A DNA stretch of 64,000 nt from Rhizobium phaseoli. Its GTDB lineage: Bacteria > Pseudomonadota > Alphaproteobacteria > Rhizobiales > Rhizobiaceae. Shown here one piece after another: positions 8,405-16,545 of the stretch. The position numbers and the translations under genes were made by a program. The stretch covers positions 433,307 to 497,306 of the forward strand of contig NZ_ML133566.1 of the NCBI RefSeq assembly GCF_003985125.1, in the 5' to 3' direction. Positions within the stretch are counted from its first letter, which is position 1. Every line of letters begins with the position of its first letter. The notes under the pieces are model-generated. The model made no database searches, was not told the origin of the DNA, and worked only from the letters and a program-made list of their open reading frames with translations.

Positions 8405-8887
8405 ATGGCCATCATCGAACAACGTCTGGCGGAAATGGGTCTGGAACTACCCGAACCCTTGAAGGTTCGCGACGGCCTGAAATTGCCCTTTGCCTGGGTT
8501 CGGGTGCGCGGCTCCCGCGCTTATATTTCAGGTCACGTCGCCTGCAATCCGGACGGGACATTGGCAAAACCGCTGGGCAAGGTCGGAGCCGAAGTGTCGC
8601 CGGAGCAGGGTTACGCATCGGCGCGGCTCGTTGCCCTGGCCCATCTCGCAAGCCTCAAGCGGGCTCTCGGAGATCTCGACCCGGTCACGGCCTGGCTGCG
8701 CGTCTTCGCCATGGTGAATGTTGCGCCAGGGTTCAATGAGACGCCGCTGGTCACAAACGGCTATTCCGATCTGATCCTGGCGCTCTATGGTCCCGACGTC
8801 GGCGCGCACGCCCGCTCGTCCATCGGCATGGCCATACCGTTGAATGCGCCGGTGAATTGCGAAGCGGAAGTCGAAATCGACGGTTAA
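8405..8887 (+). CDS. RidA (YjgF/YER057c/UK114) family protein
   Basis: A 160-residue protein of the RidA superfamily, cytosolic trimers that hydrolyse reactive enamine/imine intermediates or act on related small molecules. Visible family features are AYISGHVACNPDGTLAKPLG, the helix ASARLVALAHLASLKRALGD and VAPGFNETPLVTNGYSDLI. It is longer than the canonical 128-residue RidA and lacks a clear copy of its C-terminal catalytic Arg motif, which puts it in an Rid side group of uncertain activity. GGGAGGTG lies 5 nt before the ATG. It lies directly after the cupin gene. Confidence 0.83.
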   Translation: MAIIEQRLAEMGLELPEPLKVRDGLKLPFAWVRVRGSRAYISGHVACNPDGTLAKPLGKVGAEVSPEQGYASARLVALAHLASLKRALGDLDPVTAWLRVFAMVNVAPGFNETPLVTNGYSDLILALYGPDVGAHARSSIGMAIPLNAPVNCEAEVEIDG

Positions 8888-9027
8888 TCTCCGGGTGCGG
8901 GTTAGGTCGGAGCCCTCAGGATCAAGGTGAAGAAAAAGTGGCTTTGCCGGGCGCGAGGGGCTGTTGCACGATCTGCACCGCACTTGATCGAGCCTCTTTC
9001 GGCCCGATCCAAGATCGCATCATCCCA

Positions 9028-10575
9028 TCAACGCCGCTGCAGAATCCTGCCGCCGGCTTGTTCTGCGGCGATCTCCTCGATGGGCGCAGGCCTGCCCAGC
9101 AGGTATCCCTGGCCGATGTCGCAGCCGAGGTCCTGAAGCCGCTGGAGTTGGCTCTCTTCTTCGATGCCTTCGGCGGTAATCGCCACGCCCAGTTCGGCGC
9201 CGAGCGCGATGATGGCCTTGATCACCTTGTCCTGCTTGTCATTGGTCTCGAACGAGGCGACGAAACTCCTGTCGATCTTGATCTTGTCGAACCGGTAGCT
9301 GGACAGCTGGGAGAGGCTGGAAAAGCCCGTTCCGAAATCGTCGAGAGCAATCCTGACCCCGGCATTCACCAGATCGTCGAGAACAATCCGTGCGGTAACC
9401 GCGTCCTGGATGATGGCGCTCTCCGTCACCTCGAGCTCGACCCTGTGCGCGGGCAGGCCGACATCGCCCAAGATCTTCAGAATTCGTAAGCCGAGCAACC
9501 GGTCGCTCAGTTGGATCGGAGAAAGATTGAAGGACAGGACAAGCTCGCTTGGCCAGGAGAGCGCATCGGTGCAGGCCCTGCGAAGCAGCTGGTCCGTCAA
9601 TTCGACGATCAGCCCGGCTTCCTCCGCTACCGGAATGAATTCGCTCGGCGGAATGAATTCGCCGGAGGCCGTTTTCCAGCGCGCCAGTGCCTCAAAGCCG
9701 ATGATCTTGTTCGCCTTGAGGTCCACGAGCGGTTGGTAATAGGGAACGATCTCGGCTTTCCGGATGGCCGCCCGCAGATCACCTTCTATCCTGATCCGCT
9801 TCGCCAGCTCGTCCTGCATCGAAGGCACGAAGGACTTCACCAGATTGCGGCCCTGCTTTTTTGCGACATACATCGCGCAATCTGAATGCCGGATGACTTG
9901 ACCGAGCTCATCGCCGTTCTCGTGATAAAGTGCAAAGCCGACACTGGCGCCGAGATCGACGGCAGCACCGTTGAAGGTGAACGGCTTTCCGATCGCACTG
10001 ACGATGCGCTTTCCCAAGGCGACAAGATCGGCATTTCCGACCCGCCGCGCCAGAATCACAAACTCATCTCCCCCGAGGCGAAAAACGTGATCGCGAGGGA
10101 AGAGCGACGAGAGCCGCTGGGCGACGGTCTTGAGCACAGCGTCACCGTGATCGTGCCCCAGGAGATCGTTGACCTTCTTGAAGCCGTCGAGATCGATGCT
10201 GAACACGGCATAGGTTTCTTCTGCCGTTCGTTCGTTCATCGCCTGCGCGCATACGGATTCCAGAAATCTGCGGTTCGGCAGCTCGGTCAGCGTGTCGTGG
10301 CAGGCAATCCAGTCAACATTCTTCTCGGCCTGCAGCCTGCGAGCGACTTCTCTCGAAAGATCCCGGATCCTGAGTGCGGAATAGATGAGTCCCAAAAACC
10401 CGGAGATATTCAGGGCAAGCAGCGCATGGTCCAGCGGATAGCGGTGATGCCGCTCGATAAACTCATCCAGCTCCTCATGCCATTGGAAGCGCCAGGAGAG
10501 GCAGAAGAGAAGCAGGAAGATCGCGAGCCAACCCAATATCTCCATCTGGGGTCTGGTCGGTCGGATGCGGGGCAT
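9028..10575 (-). CDS. GGDEF-EAL cyclic-di-GMP protein
   Basis: A 515-residue inner-membrane signalling protein. Two hydrophobic segments lie near the N-terminus (ILGWLAIFLLLFCLSW and LLALNISGFLGLIYSAL). The diguanylate cyclase domain follows with an intact RLGGDEFVILAR motif, then the phosphodiesterase domain with EAL in GFEALARW, the Asn in FNLSPIQLSD, Glu in LEVTESAII, DDFGTGFSSL, KIKIDRSF and AEGIEEE. Both sites therefore look catalytically complete. ATG 10575 is chosen over the longer frame because AGGAG lies 8 nt upstream. It converges with the RidA gene; no partner gene is evident. Confidence 0.88.
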   Translation of the reverse strand: MPRIRPTRPQMEILGWLAIFLLLFCLSWRFQWHEELDEFIERHHRYPLDHALLALNISGFLGLIYSALRIRDLSREVARRLQAEKNVDWIACHDTLTELPNRRFLESVCAQAMNERTAEETYAVFSIDLDGFKKVNDLLGHDHGDAVLKTVAQRLSSLFPRDHVFRLGGDEFVILARRVGNADLVALGKRIVSAIGKPFTFNGAAVDLGASVGFALYHENGDELGQVIRHSDCAMYVAKKQGRNLVKSFVPSMQDELAKRIRIEGDLRAAIRKAEIVPYYQPLVDLKANKIIGFEALARWKTASGEFIPPSEFIPVAEEAGLIVELTDQLLRRACTDALSWPSELVLSFNLSPIQLSDRLLGLRILKILGDVGLPAHRVELEVTESAIIQDAVTARIVLDDLVNAGVRIALDDFGTGFSSLSQLSSYRFDKIKIDRSFVASFETNDKQDKVIKAIIALGAELGVAITAEGIEEESQLQRLQDLGCDIGQGYLLGRPAPIEEIAAEQAGGRILQRR

Positions 10576-10873
10576 AGAACGGCTCCTGTTGGGTGAAGAG
10601 CCCTCATGGCCGGCTCGCAGAACCGCATCGTCCCCGGCGGTGGTCGAAACCGCCACAATTCATTCGGGCGGAGTTGAGAGGCCGGCTCGCCGCCATCGAC
10701 CAAGCGCACCGGCACCTCCAAACATATCTTTGAACCTCGAAGGTTAATGGTGGGTTGCCTGGCCGAAGGTGCATGCGTTTTGCTGCGCGCAACGGACAGG
10801 TTGCCGCAATTCGCATGAGGCGCTGGATCAGAAATATCTGCTTGACAACTTACGGACATCATTAATCATCTAT

Positions 10874-10891
10874 GATGATAAGCGTCATTAA
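10874..10891. promoter_or_regulatory. Putative TetR operator upstream of MDR oxidoreductase
   Basis: GATGATAAGCGTCATTAA differs at only 3 of 18 positions from the element at 12676-12693 in front of the tetR gene. It lies 107 nt upstream of the GTG at 10998, just after a TTGACA at 10842-10847 that could be the -35 of that gene. The same element at both promoters of a gene pair is what a local TetR repressor would produce. Binding is inferred. Confidence 0.6.
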
Positions 10892-10997
10892 AGATTGGCG
10901 GAACGTGGGTCATCTTCTGCCACATGAGGTCCACCCCCATTTGTGCCGATGGCTTTATCGTTTCCTCGATACCTGACGCCGCAAGGGAGAAGGCCCC

Positions 10998-12002
10998 GTG
11001 AAGGCATTCGTCGTTGACAAGTACAAGAAGAAGGGCGCTCTGCGCCTCGCCAGCCTGCCGGAACCGAAACTGCAGGACAATGACGTGCTCGTGCGGATAC
11101 ATGCCACCGCCGTGAACCAGCTGGACTCCAAGGTCAGGGACGGGGAGTTCAAGCTTATTCTTCCCTATCGTCCGCCCTTCGTCCTTGGGCATGACCTTGC
11201 CGGGACGGTTGTCAAAGTCGGAACCAGGGTGAGGCGGTTCAAGGTGGGTGACGAGGTCTATGCACGACCACGCGATCATCGCGTCGGGACATTCGCCGAA
11301 TTCATTGCCATCGATGAAGCCGATGCGGCGCTGAAGCCAAGCAACCTCAGCATGAGCGAAGCGGCGTCCGTCCCGCTTGTCGGGTTGACCGCCTGGCAGG
11401 CGCTGGTTGAGGTGGGCAAGATAAAGCCCGGCCAGAAAGTCTTCATTCAGGCCGGTTCCGGCGGTGTCGGGACGTTCGCCATTCAGCTCGCCAAACACCT
11501 CGGCGCGGCGGTTGCGACGACGACGAGTGCTGAAAATGCCGAGCTGGCGAGAAGTCTCGGGGCGGACGTGGTCATCGACTACAAGACGCAGGATTTCGAA
11601 AAGATCTTGTCGGGCTACGATCTGGTGCTGAACAGCCAGGATCCGAAGACGCTCGAAAAGTCGCTGGGCGTGCTGAAGCCGGGTGGCCGGCTCATTTCCA
11701 TTTCCGGTCCGCCCGATCCGGCATTCGCCAGGGCGCTCGGCCTCAATCTGTTCCTGAAGCTGGTACTGTGGCTGTTGAGCCGAGGAGTTCGCAGAAAGGC
11801 TAAGCGTCTCGGCGTCGCTTATTCATTCCTGTTCATGCGTGCCGAGGGGCGGCAACTGGGTGAGATTGCCCGCCTGATCGAACAAGGCGTGATCCGGCCG
11901 GTCGTCGACAAGGTGTTCCCGTTTGAAAAGACTGGAGATGCGCTCGCCTATGTCGAGACCGGGCGTGCCAAGGGCAAGGTGGTCATCGCTGTCGCGAATT
12001 GA
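10998..12002 (+). CDS. MDR-family NAD(P)H quinone oxidoreductase / alkenal reductase
   Basis: A 334-residue medium-chain dehydrogenase/reductase of the zinc-free quinone oxidoreductase branch: the cofactor motif is AGSGGVGTFAIQLAKHLGA near residue 155, and the catalytic and structural zinc cysteines are absent. These cytosolic enzymes reduce quinones or reactive enones with NADPH, often in oxidative or electrophile stress. The start is GTG with AAGGGAGAAGG in front. The tetR gene at 12031-12612 converges on it with a 28-nt gap, and both promoters carry the same palindromic element, so it is probably repressed by that TetR and induced by the compound it detoxifies. Confidence 0.85.
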   Translation: MKAFVVDKYKKKGALRLASLPEPKLQDNDVLVRIHATAVNQLDSKVRDGEFKLILPYRPPFVLGHDLAGTVVKVGTRVRRFKVGDEVYARPRDHRVGTFAEFIAIDEADAALKPSNLSMSEAASVPLVGLTAWQALVEVGKIKPGQKVFIQAGSGGVGTFAIQLAKHLGAAVATTTSAENAELARSLGADVVIDYKTQDFEKILSGYDLVLNSQDPKTLEKSLGVLKPGGRLISISGPPDPAFARALGLNLFLKLVLWLLSRGVRRKAKRLGVAYSFLFMRAEGRQLGEIARLIEQGVIRPVVDKVFPFEKTGDALAYVETGRAKGKVVIAVAN

Positions 12003-12030
12003 CGAACGTCGCGCCGGCGGATACGTGGCC

Positions 12031-12612
12031 CTATCGTTGCCACATCCGGTTCTCAATGGCGTCGCGGCAATCCGCGCGGCAGGCGTCGAGCAGTTCGTCA
12101 GCCAGCGGGGAATCGTCCGGGCAGGCCCTCGAAAGCACGATGGCGCCAACGGCCTGAGCGAGAATGGCGATGGCTTGCGCGCGCCCCTCGGCGCCGGAAG
12201 GATCACGTTGCGCAATGCCACCCTCCACGGCGCGCACCAGCTTGTCTATTCCTGCAGCGAAAACGGCCTTGGTTGTCTCAGGCTGTCGGGCGGCATCGCA
12301 ACTCAGTGCTGCGGCCGTGCACCCCTGGCCGCGCCCATCCCGGTGATCGCGTGCGAGATAAAGCTCCATGACGTCGAGGACGTCGTAACCGGCATAGCGC
12401 TGCAAGGTCTCGTTCAACCCGTTCTCGGTCGATTCGGCGATCAGTTCCTCCTTGGAGCGGAAGTGATTGTAGAAGCCGCCATGGGTGAGCCCCGCGCGCT
12501 CCATCAATTCCGCGACGCCCACGCCATCGAATCCACGCTCGCGAAACAGCTCTGACGCGGTGGCGATAATCCGGTCGTAGTTTTCCTGCTTCTGTTCCTT
12601 GGTGATCCGCAC
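12031..12612 (-). CDS. TetR/AcrR family repressor
   Basis: A 193-residue TetR regulator. The N-terminal HTH spans about residues 10-55 (IIATASELFRERGFDGVGVA, then GLTHGGFYNHFRSKEEL), the FYNHF form of the YxHF recognition helix found in AcuR/NemR-like regulators. The start is taken as GTG 12612, with GGAAAGGA 7 nt upstream and the usual opening RITKEQKQENYDRI; an ATG at 12660 would add 16 residues of low similarity. It faces the MDR oxidoreductase gene tail to tail. The putative operator at 12676-12693 sits in its own promoter, so autoregulation is likely. Confidence 0.85.
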   Translation of the reverse strand: MRITKEQKQENYDRIIATASELFRERGFDGVGVAELMERAGLTHGGFYNHFRSKEELIAESTENGLNETLQRYAGYDVLDVMELYLARDHRDGRGQGCTAAALSCDAARQPETTKAVFAAGIDKLVRAVEGGIAQRDPSGAEGRAQAIAILAQAVGAIVLSRACPDDSPLADELLDACRADCRDAIENRMWQR

Positions 12613-12675
12613 GTCACAGTCCTTTCCACAGCCATTTCCAGCTTTGATGGCGACGGTCATTATAGCTTACTTATT

Positions 12676-12693
12676 GATGATGCGCATCATTAA
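12676..12693. promoter_or_regulatory. Putative TetR operator in tetR promoter
   Basis: GATGATGCGCATCATTAA is almost a perfect palindrome around GCGC (TTGATGATGC against GCATCATTAA, one mismatch). It lies 64 nt upstream of the proposed GTG start of the TetR gene and is repeated with 15 of 18 identities at 10874-10891. It is a candidate autoregulatory site. Confidence 0.62.
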
Positions 12694-12743
12694 TATGGTC
12701 GGTCAAAAACGGCATCCCGTTGTGACGGTGACGCACTTCATGC

Positions 12744-12780
12744 AGATGGCACCGCGTGCTTATTACGGGCGGTGCCATCT
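12744..12780. terminator. Hairpin in tetR / catalase intergenic region
   Basis: AGATGGCACCG (12744-12754) pairs with CGGTGCCATCT (12770-12780), an 11-bp perfect stem with a 15-nt loop. It lies downstream of the manganese catalase gene on the minus strand. There is no long T run on either side, so it may be a weak or rho-assisted terminator or just an mRNA-stabilising structure. Confidence 0.45.
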
Positions 12781-12876
12781 TCAGCAACTTTGAATGCGAG
12801 AAAAAGCGCCTCTCGGCATTGGCCTCAGACCGTTGCCGCGTCGTAGGTGGCAGCCACGTTCCTCGCTCCGCAACGG

Positions 12877-14154
12877 CTAAACTGTCACAAGGACGCTACT
12901 TGGCATTCTCGCCGCCGACATCAGAGGTTGGGCAACCTGATCCAGCAACTGGCCGGCATTCTGCTCTTCACCCAGCGACAGCGTTAGCAATTGAGCGACC
13001 GCCGGCTGCCCTAGTTGAAGTGCCATATTGCGAGCGGTGGTGTAGGCGGCAATCTCATAGTGTTCGACCCGCAATGCCGCTCCGATCAAAGACAGATCAG
13101 CGGGAGCGTCTTCCTTTTTCTTGCCTTCCGCCATCACTTCCTCGCCTTCCTCCACCAGGCCGGCCATGCCCTTGCATGGCTTGGCGCGAGCCGAGGTGCC
13201 AAGGATGCGCAGACATTCGTTCAAACGCTCGACCTGCGCCTCCGTCTCCGCAAGATGGTTGCGCAGCAAGGTCTGGAGCTGCTGCGTGCGCGCGGCTTTC
13301 TGCATCTTTGGAAGCGCCTTCAACAGCTGCTTCTCCGCATGCAGCAGGTCACGGAGCTCGTCCACAAGGACTTCCTGAATCGCTTCTGCTCCTTCAGGGG
13401 GAGCGCTTTGAGCGCGGATTGCCCTTCCGCCGTTTTCAGCGCCCGGGAGATCCTGGAAGGCCGGCGCCTCCACGAATTCCCAGGGTTCTCCTTCATTCCA
13501 TGGACCGCGGCTGTCAACCTCACCCAAATCCCCTTGACCCGTGGAATCGTTGAAGAACTGATCGACCAGTCCTGCTGTCGGCGCAATCCTGCCGACGCTC
13601 AGCGGCGGCTTGCCCATGCTTTCGAGGGCCAGCGCGAAAGCACGCATATGGGTGATCTCTCTCGTCATCAGGAACTGTAGGGCATCCTTGGTTCCCGGAT
13701 CGCGGCAGAAGTCGATCAGGCGTTCGTAGACGATCTTGGCGCGTGCCTCCGCGGCTATATTGCTTCGCAGATCCACATCCAGCTCGCCTGTTATTTTCAG
13801 ATAATCGGCAGTCCAGGGGTTTCCCATTGAATTGAAAAGGTTCACGCTACCGCCGCCTGCAATGGCGATCAGCGGGTCGGCTTCCGCCTCCTCTCTGACT
13901 GACTTCAGCGGCTTGAGGTGCATTCTCGCAAGAGTACCGACGATCTCGAGGTGGCTGAGTTCTTCGGTCCCGATGTCCATCAGGAGGTCCTTCCGACCGG
14001 GATCCTCGCAATTCAAGCCTTGAATGGAGTATTGCATGGCCGCCGCGAGTTCACCGTTTGCGCCGCCGAACTGCTCAAGCAGCATATTGCCGAATTTTGG
14101 ATCAGGTTCGTCAACCCGAACGGTATACATGAGCTTTTTTACGTGGTGATACAT
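12877..14154 (-). CDS. Manganese catalase fused to DUF892 (YciF-like) domain
   Basis: A 425-residue cytosolic stress protein made of two ferritin-like parts. Residues 1-230 are a manganese catalase (2 H2O2 to O2 and water). The di-Mn ligands can be placed as Glu35 in GANGELAAAMQY, Glu/His in GTEELSHLEIVGT, Glu in IAAEARAKIVYE and His in MTREITHMRAFAL. From about residue 255 a DUF892/YciF domain follows (EVLVDELRDLLHAEKQLLKA, then RVEHYEIAAYTTARNMALQL). The catalase alone usually ends near 270-290 residues, so this is a fusion. The ATG at 14154 has AGGAGG 7 nt upstream. It is probably induced under stress; no regulator is adjacent. Confidence 0.87.
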   Translation of the reverse strand: MYHHVKKLMYTVRVDEPDPKFGNMLLEQFGGANGELAAAMQYSIQGLNCEDPGRKDLLMDIGTEELSHLEIVGTLARMHLKPLKSVREEAEADPLIAIAGGGSVNLFNSMGNPWTADYLKITGELDVDLRSNIAAEARAKIVYERLIDFCRDPGTKDALQFLMTREITHMRAFALALESMGKPPLSVGRIAPTAGLVDQFFNDSTGQGDLGEVDSRGPWNEGEPWEFVEAPAFQDLPGAENGGRAIRAQSAPPEGAEAIQEVLVDELRDLLHAEKQLLKALPKMQKAARTQQLQTLLRNHLAETEAQVERLNECLRILGTSARAKPCKGMAGLVEEGEEVMAEGKKKEDAPADLSLIGAALRVEHYEIAAYTTARNMALQLGQPAVAQLLTLSLGEEQNAGQLLDQVAQPLMSAARMPSSVLVTV

Positions 14155-14512
14155 TGGGGTTCCTCCTGGATGGATGGCGACTAACCGACCTATCGCAGGA
14201 ATGTTCCCCATCGGTGGCTGCTGCCGGCGCATCGGGTTGCGTCCTCATCAGCCCACACCGGTCGGTGCCGCTTCGGAGGCAGGCATGCCTGTGCGGACGT
14301 ACCCCATGATAAGGAGCCCCATCAAATGCTGGCTTCCTCGACGGGATCATCGATACTCGCGCAGCAAATAGGGCGTGGGAATGCGGACAGCCGCGGCTGG
14401 CCGGATCGGCAGCTGAGCATCTTCGGCGTGGCTCAGCACGGATTGTGAGCGCCGCGCGTCTAGGCAGACGCGCAGCGAAATCGTGGCTTGAACGGCGGGA
14501 CCAGACCCTTGG
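14155..14512. other. Intergenic gap with no recognised gene
   Basis: I see no open frame with a ribosome binding site and no clear RNA. The palindrome AGGCAGGCATGCCTGT near 14277 is the only local symmetry. The promoter of the manganese catalase must lie in the left part of the gap. Confidence 0.4.
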
Positions 14513-14986
14513 CTAGTAAACGAAAGGATCGACGTCGGCCGCCTGGGTGCCCGGCTCTTTCGGATAGATCACACCCTTGCGCAGGATCATGTTGGCGTAG
14601 AGTCTCGGCTCGCTGGTCTGGATCACCGCATGAGCGGCCTTTACCCGGCCGTAAAAATCCTGGCCGACGAGCGGCACCACCTGCCGGTGCGGCTCGTGCA
14701 CCGCGCAGCAGTCGATCATCTCCTCATGCACCGGATCGAGCTTGTCGCGCTCAGCCTTGACGGTCGAGCGGAAGATCGCCTCGGGCACGAAATCGTCGAT
14801 CGGCAGCACACTGAGCACGGCGTTGAGCACCGGAATGAGGCGATGGCCGTCGAGCCGGATCAGCCGGCGGGCATGTTCGACGCCGGGATAATTGCCGTCG
14901 ACAATGGCGATTTCGTCGCCGTGGCCCATGGCGCGCAGCGTGAAAAGCAATTCCGGGCTGAGAAGCGGATCAAGTCCCTTCAGCAT
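14513..14986 (-). CDS. RbsD/FucU family sugar mutarotase
   Basis: A 157-residue RbsD/FucU-type mutarotase. It opens MLKGLDPLLSPELLFTLRAM, then MGHGDEIAIVDGNYPG with the catalytic His/Asp, and near the end EPRLYANMILRKGVIYP. Such decameric cytosolic enzymes interconvert sugar anomers or pyranose and furanose forms. Its start overlaps the end of the ROK regulator gene by 17 nt, so the two are translationally linked. Since the regulator sits beside the fructose transporter operon, the likely sugar is one carried by Frc (fructose, ribose or mannose) rather than fucose. That substrate is inferred. A second FucU-like gene is at 47762-48211. Confidence 0.85.
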   Translation of the reverse strand: MLKGLDPLLSPELLFTLRAMGHGDEIAIVDGNYPGVEHARRLIRLDGHRLIPVLNAVLSVLPIDDFVPEAIFRSTVKAERDKLDPVHEEMIDCCAVHEPHRQVVPLVGQDFYGRVKAAHAVIQTSEPRLYANMILRKGVIYPKEPGTQAADVDPFVY

Positions 14987-16217
14987 GGTCTATCTCCTTG
15001 AAGAGTACGTTCTGGTCTGTGAGATACCGCGCAAAGATCGGCAGGCTGGCGCCGCCGATGGCACGCGCCTGCGCGCCGACCGCGCCTTCGATGATTTCGG
15101 GCATGACGACGCCCTGCAGGTCGAGCTTGGCGGCTTCGTCGATCGTCGCCTGCACGATGCGGCTGCGCACCCAATGGGGAAAGCCGCCGTCGATGACGGC
15201 AGCGCTGAAATCGACGATCGAGGCGGCGGCGACGATCGCCTGCGCCAGCGCCTTGGCGGTGTCCTGGATCCAGATCTCCATCGGCTCGCCGAAATCCACC
15301 CAGTCGTCGGCGGAATACCAGAGCGGCTCGGGATCGATGCCGCGTTCGCGCAGCATGTTTTCCAAGACGAAGATCGAGGCGATTTCGAGCAGCTGCTTGG
15401 TTTCGCCGTTGCGGTCACGCACGGGCAGCGGCCCGATGGCGCCCGCCGTCCCGGTACGGCCGGAAAAGATCGCCGAATTCAACACGATGCCGCCGCCGAT
15501 GAAGGAGCCGATGAAGAAATAGACGAAGTCGGGATAGGAGGGGCCGACGCCAAAGACGAGCTCGGCGCCACAGGCGCTGGTCGCATCGTTCTGGAGGAAG
15601 ACGGGATGGGAGACACGCGCGGCGATATCGGCCTGCAGGTCGACATCCCGCCAGACTTCCATGGCGCCGGGCGGTGCGCCGACTTCCTCGGCCCAGTTCC
15701 AGAGCTCGAAGGGGGCGGCGATGCCGAGGCCGGCAATGCGGCTGCGCTGCCTGTCGTCGAGCCGGCTTTCGATCTCCTCGATGCCCGATGTGACGAAGGC
15801 GAGAATGTCGTCGGGCAGCGGATAGGCGTAAGTCTGGTGCAGTTGCATGCGGATGCGGCCGACGAAATCCATCAGCACCAGATCGGCGCTGCGCCGGCCC
15901 ATCTTCAGGCCGAAGGAATAGACCGCGTCGGGGTTGAGATGCATCGGGATCGACGGCTGGCCGACCCGGCCGCGCACCGGCGCCCCGCGCGACAGCAGCC
16001 CTTCCTTTTCCAGGACCCGCATGATGACCGAGACGGTCTGCGCCGACAGGCCGCTGCGGCGCGCGATATCGGCCTTCGACAGGGCGCCGTAGAGGCGCAC
16101 CAGCGACAGCACGAGCCGTTCGTTATAGGCGCGCACCCTGACCTGGTTCGCACCCCCGGCCGGATTGAGAATTGGCGGCGGGACCGGTGTGTGTTCCGGC
16201 CCATCCAAAGACGACAT
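14970..16217 (-). CDS. frcR: ROK-family regulator FrcR
   Basis: A 415-residue NagC/XylR-type regulator. Residues 30-95 hold the winged HTH (KADIARRSGLSAQTVSVIMR, then LEKEGLLSRG). The rest is a ROK fold with FLQNDATSACGAEL and YFFIGSFIGGGIVLN. The zinc motif CxCGxxGC of active sugar kinases is missing (GAIGPLPVRDRNGETKQLLE at that place), so it should bind sugar without phosphorylating it. ATG 16217 has GGGAGGAG 5 nt upstream. It is divergent from frcBCAK, which is the S. meliloti arrangement, hence the name. A downstream RbsD/FucU gene overlaps its end. Confidence 0.85.
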   Translation of the reverse strand: MSSLDGPEHTPVPPPILNPAGGANQVRVRAYNERLVLSLVRLYGALSKADIARRSGLSAQTVSVIMRVLEKEGLLSRGAPVRGRVGQPSIPMHLNPDAVYSFGLKMGRRSADLVLMDFVGRIRMQLHQTYAYPLPDDILAFVTSGIEEIESRLDDRQRSRIAGLGIAAPFELWNWAEEVGAPPGAMEVWRDVDLQADIAARVSHPVFLQNDATSACGAELVFGVGPSYPDFVYFFIGSFIGGGIVLNSAIFSGRTGTAGAIGPLPVRDRNGETKQLLEIASIFVLENMLRERGIDPEPLWYSADDWVDFGEPMEIWIQDTAKALAQAIVAAASIVDFSAAVIDGGFPHWVRSRIVQATIDEAAKLDLQGVVMPEIIEGAVGAQARAIGGASLPIFARYLTDQNVLFKEIDHAEGT

Positions 16218-16350
16218 GGCCGCTCCTCCCGAGCGTTGGCCTCTTGCATGGTCCCTCGGTTCGGAATCGATCCAAGGGTGGATTGCGCAGCAGCTTAAAG
16301 CGGTACGGCGGCCGTCTCTGCGGTTGAACAGGCGAGACGCCGACCATCCT

Positions 16351-16430
16351 AATTCGGTTGAGCATGCCACATCGAATTAATAATTCAATTGGATTTATTT
16401 ATTGACAAGCCGATTTCTTTCGCTCTTAAT
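16351..16430 (+). promoter_or_regulatory. frcB promoter with palindromic operator candidates
   Basis: A sigma-70-like promoter is visible: TTGACA at 16402-16407, 17 nt, CTTAAT at 16425-16430. Directly upstream is the perfect palindrome GAATTAATAATTC (16374-16386), and AATTCG at 16351 pairs with CGAATT at 16373. AT-rich palindromes of this kind are typical of ROK/NagC-type operators, so this is the best place for FrcR to bind. Confidence 0.6.
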
Positions 16431-16545
16431 TGCCAGCGTCAAGGGCACGGGCGGCTTCGGAAGCGATGAGCAACCGAAGCGAAGTGTCACATCTCGAAAA
16501 TTCCGGCCCGCGAGAGGCGGCGCCGGCAAACTCTGGGAGGAGTTC

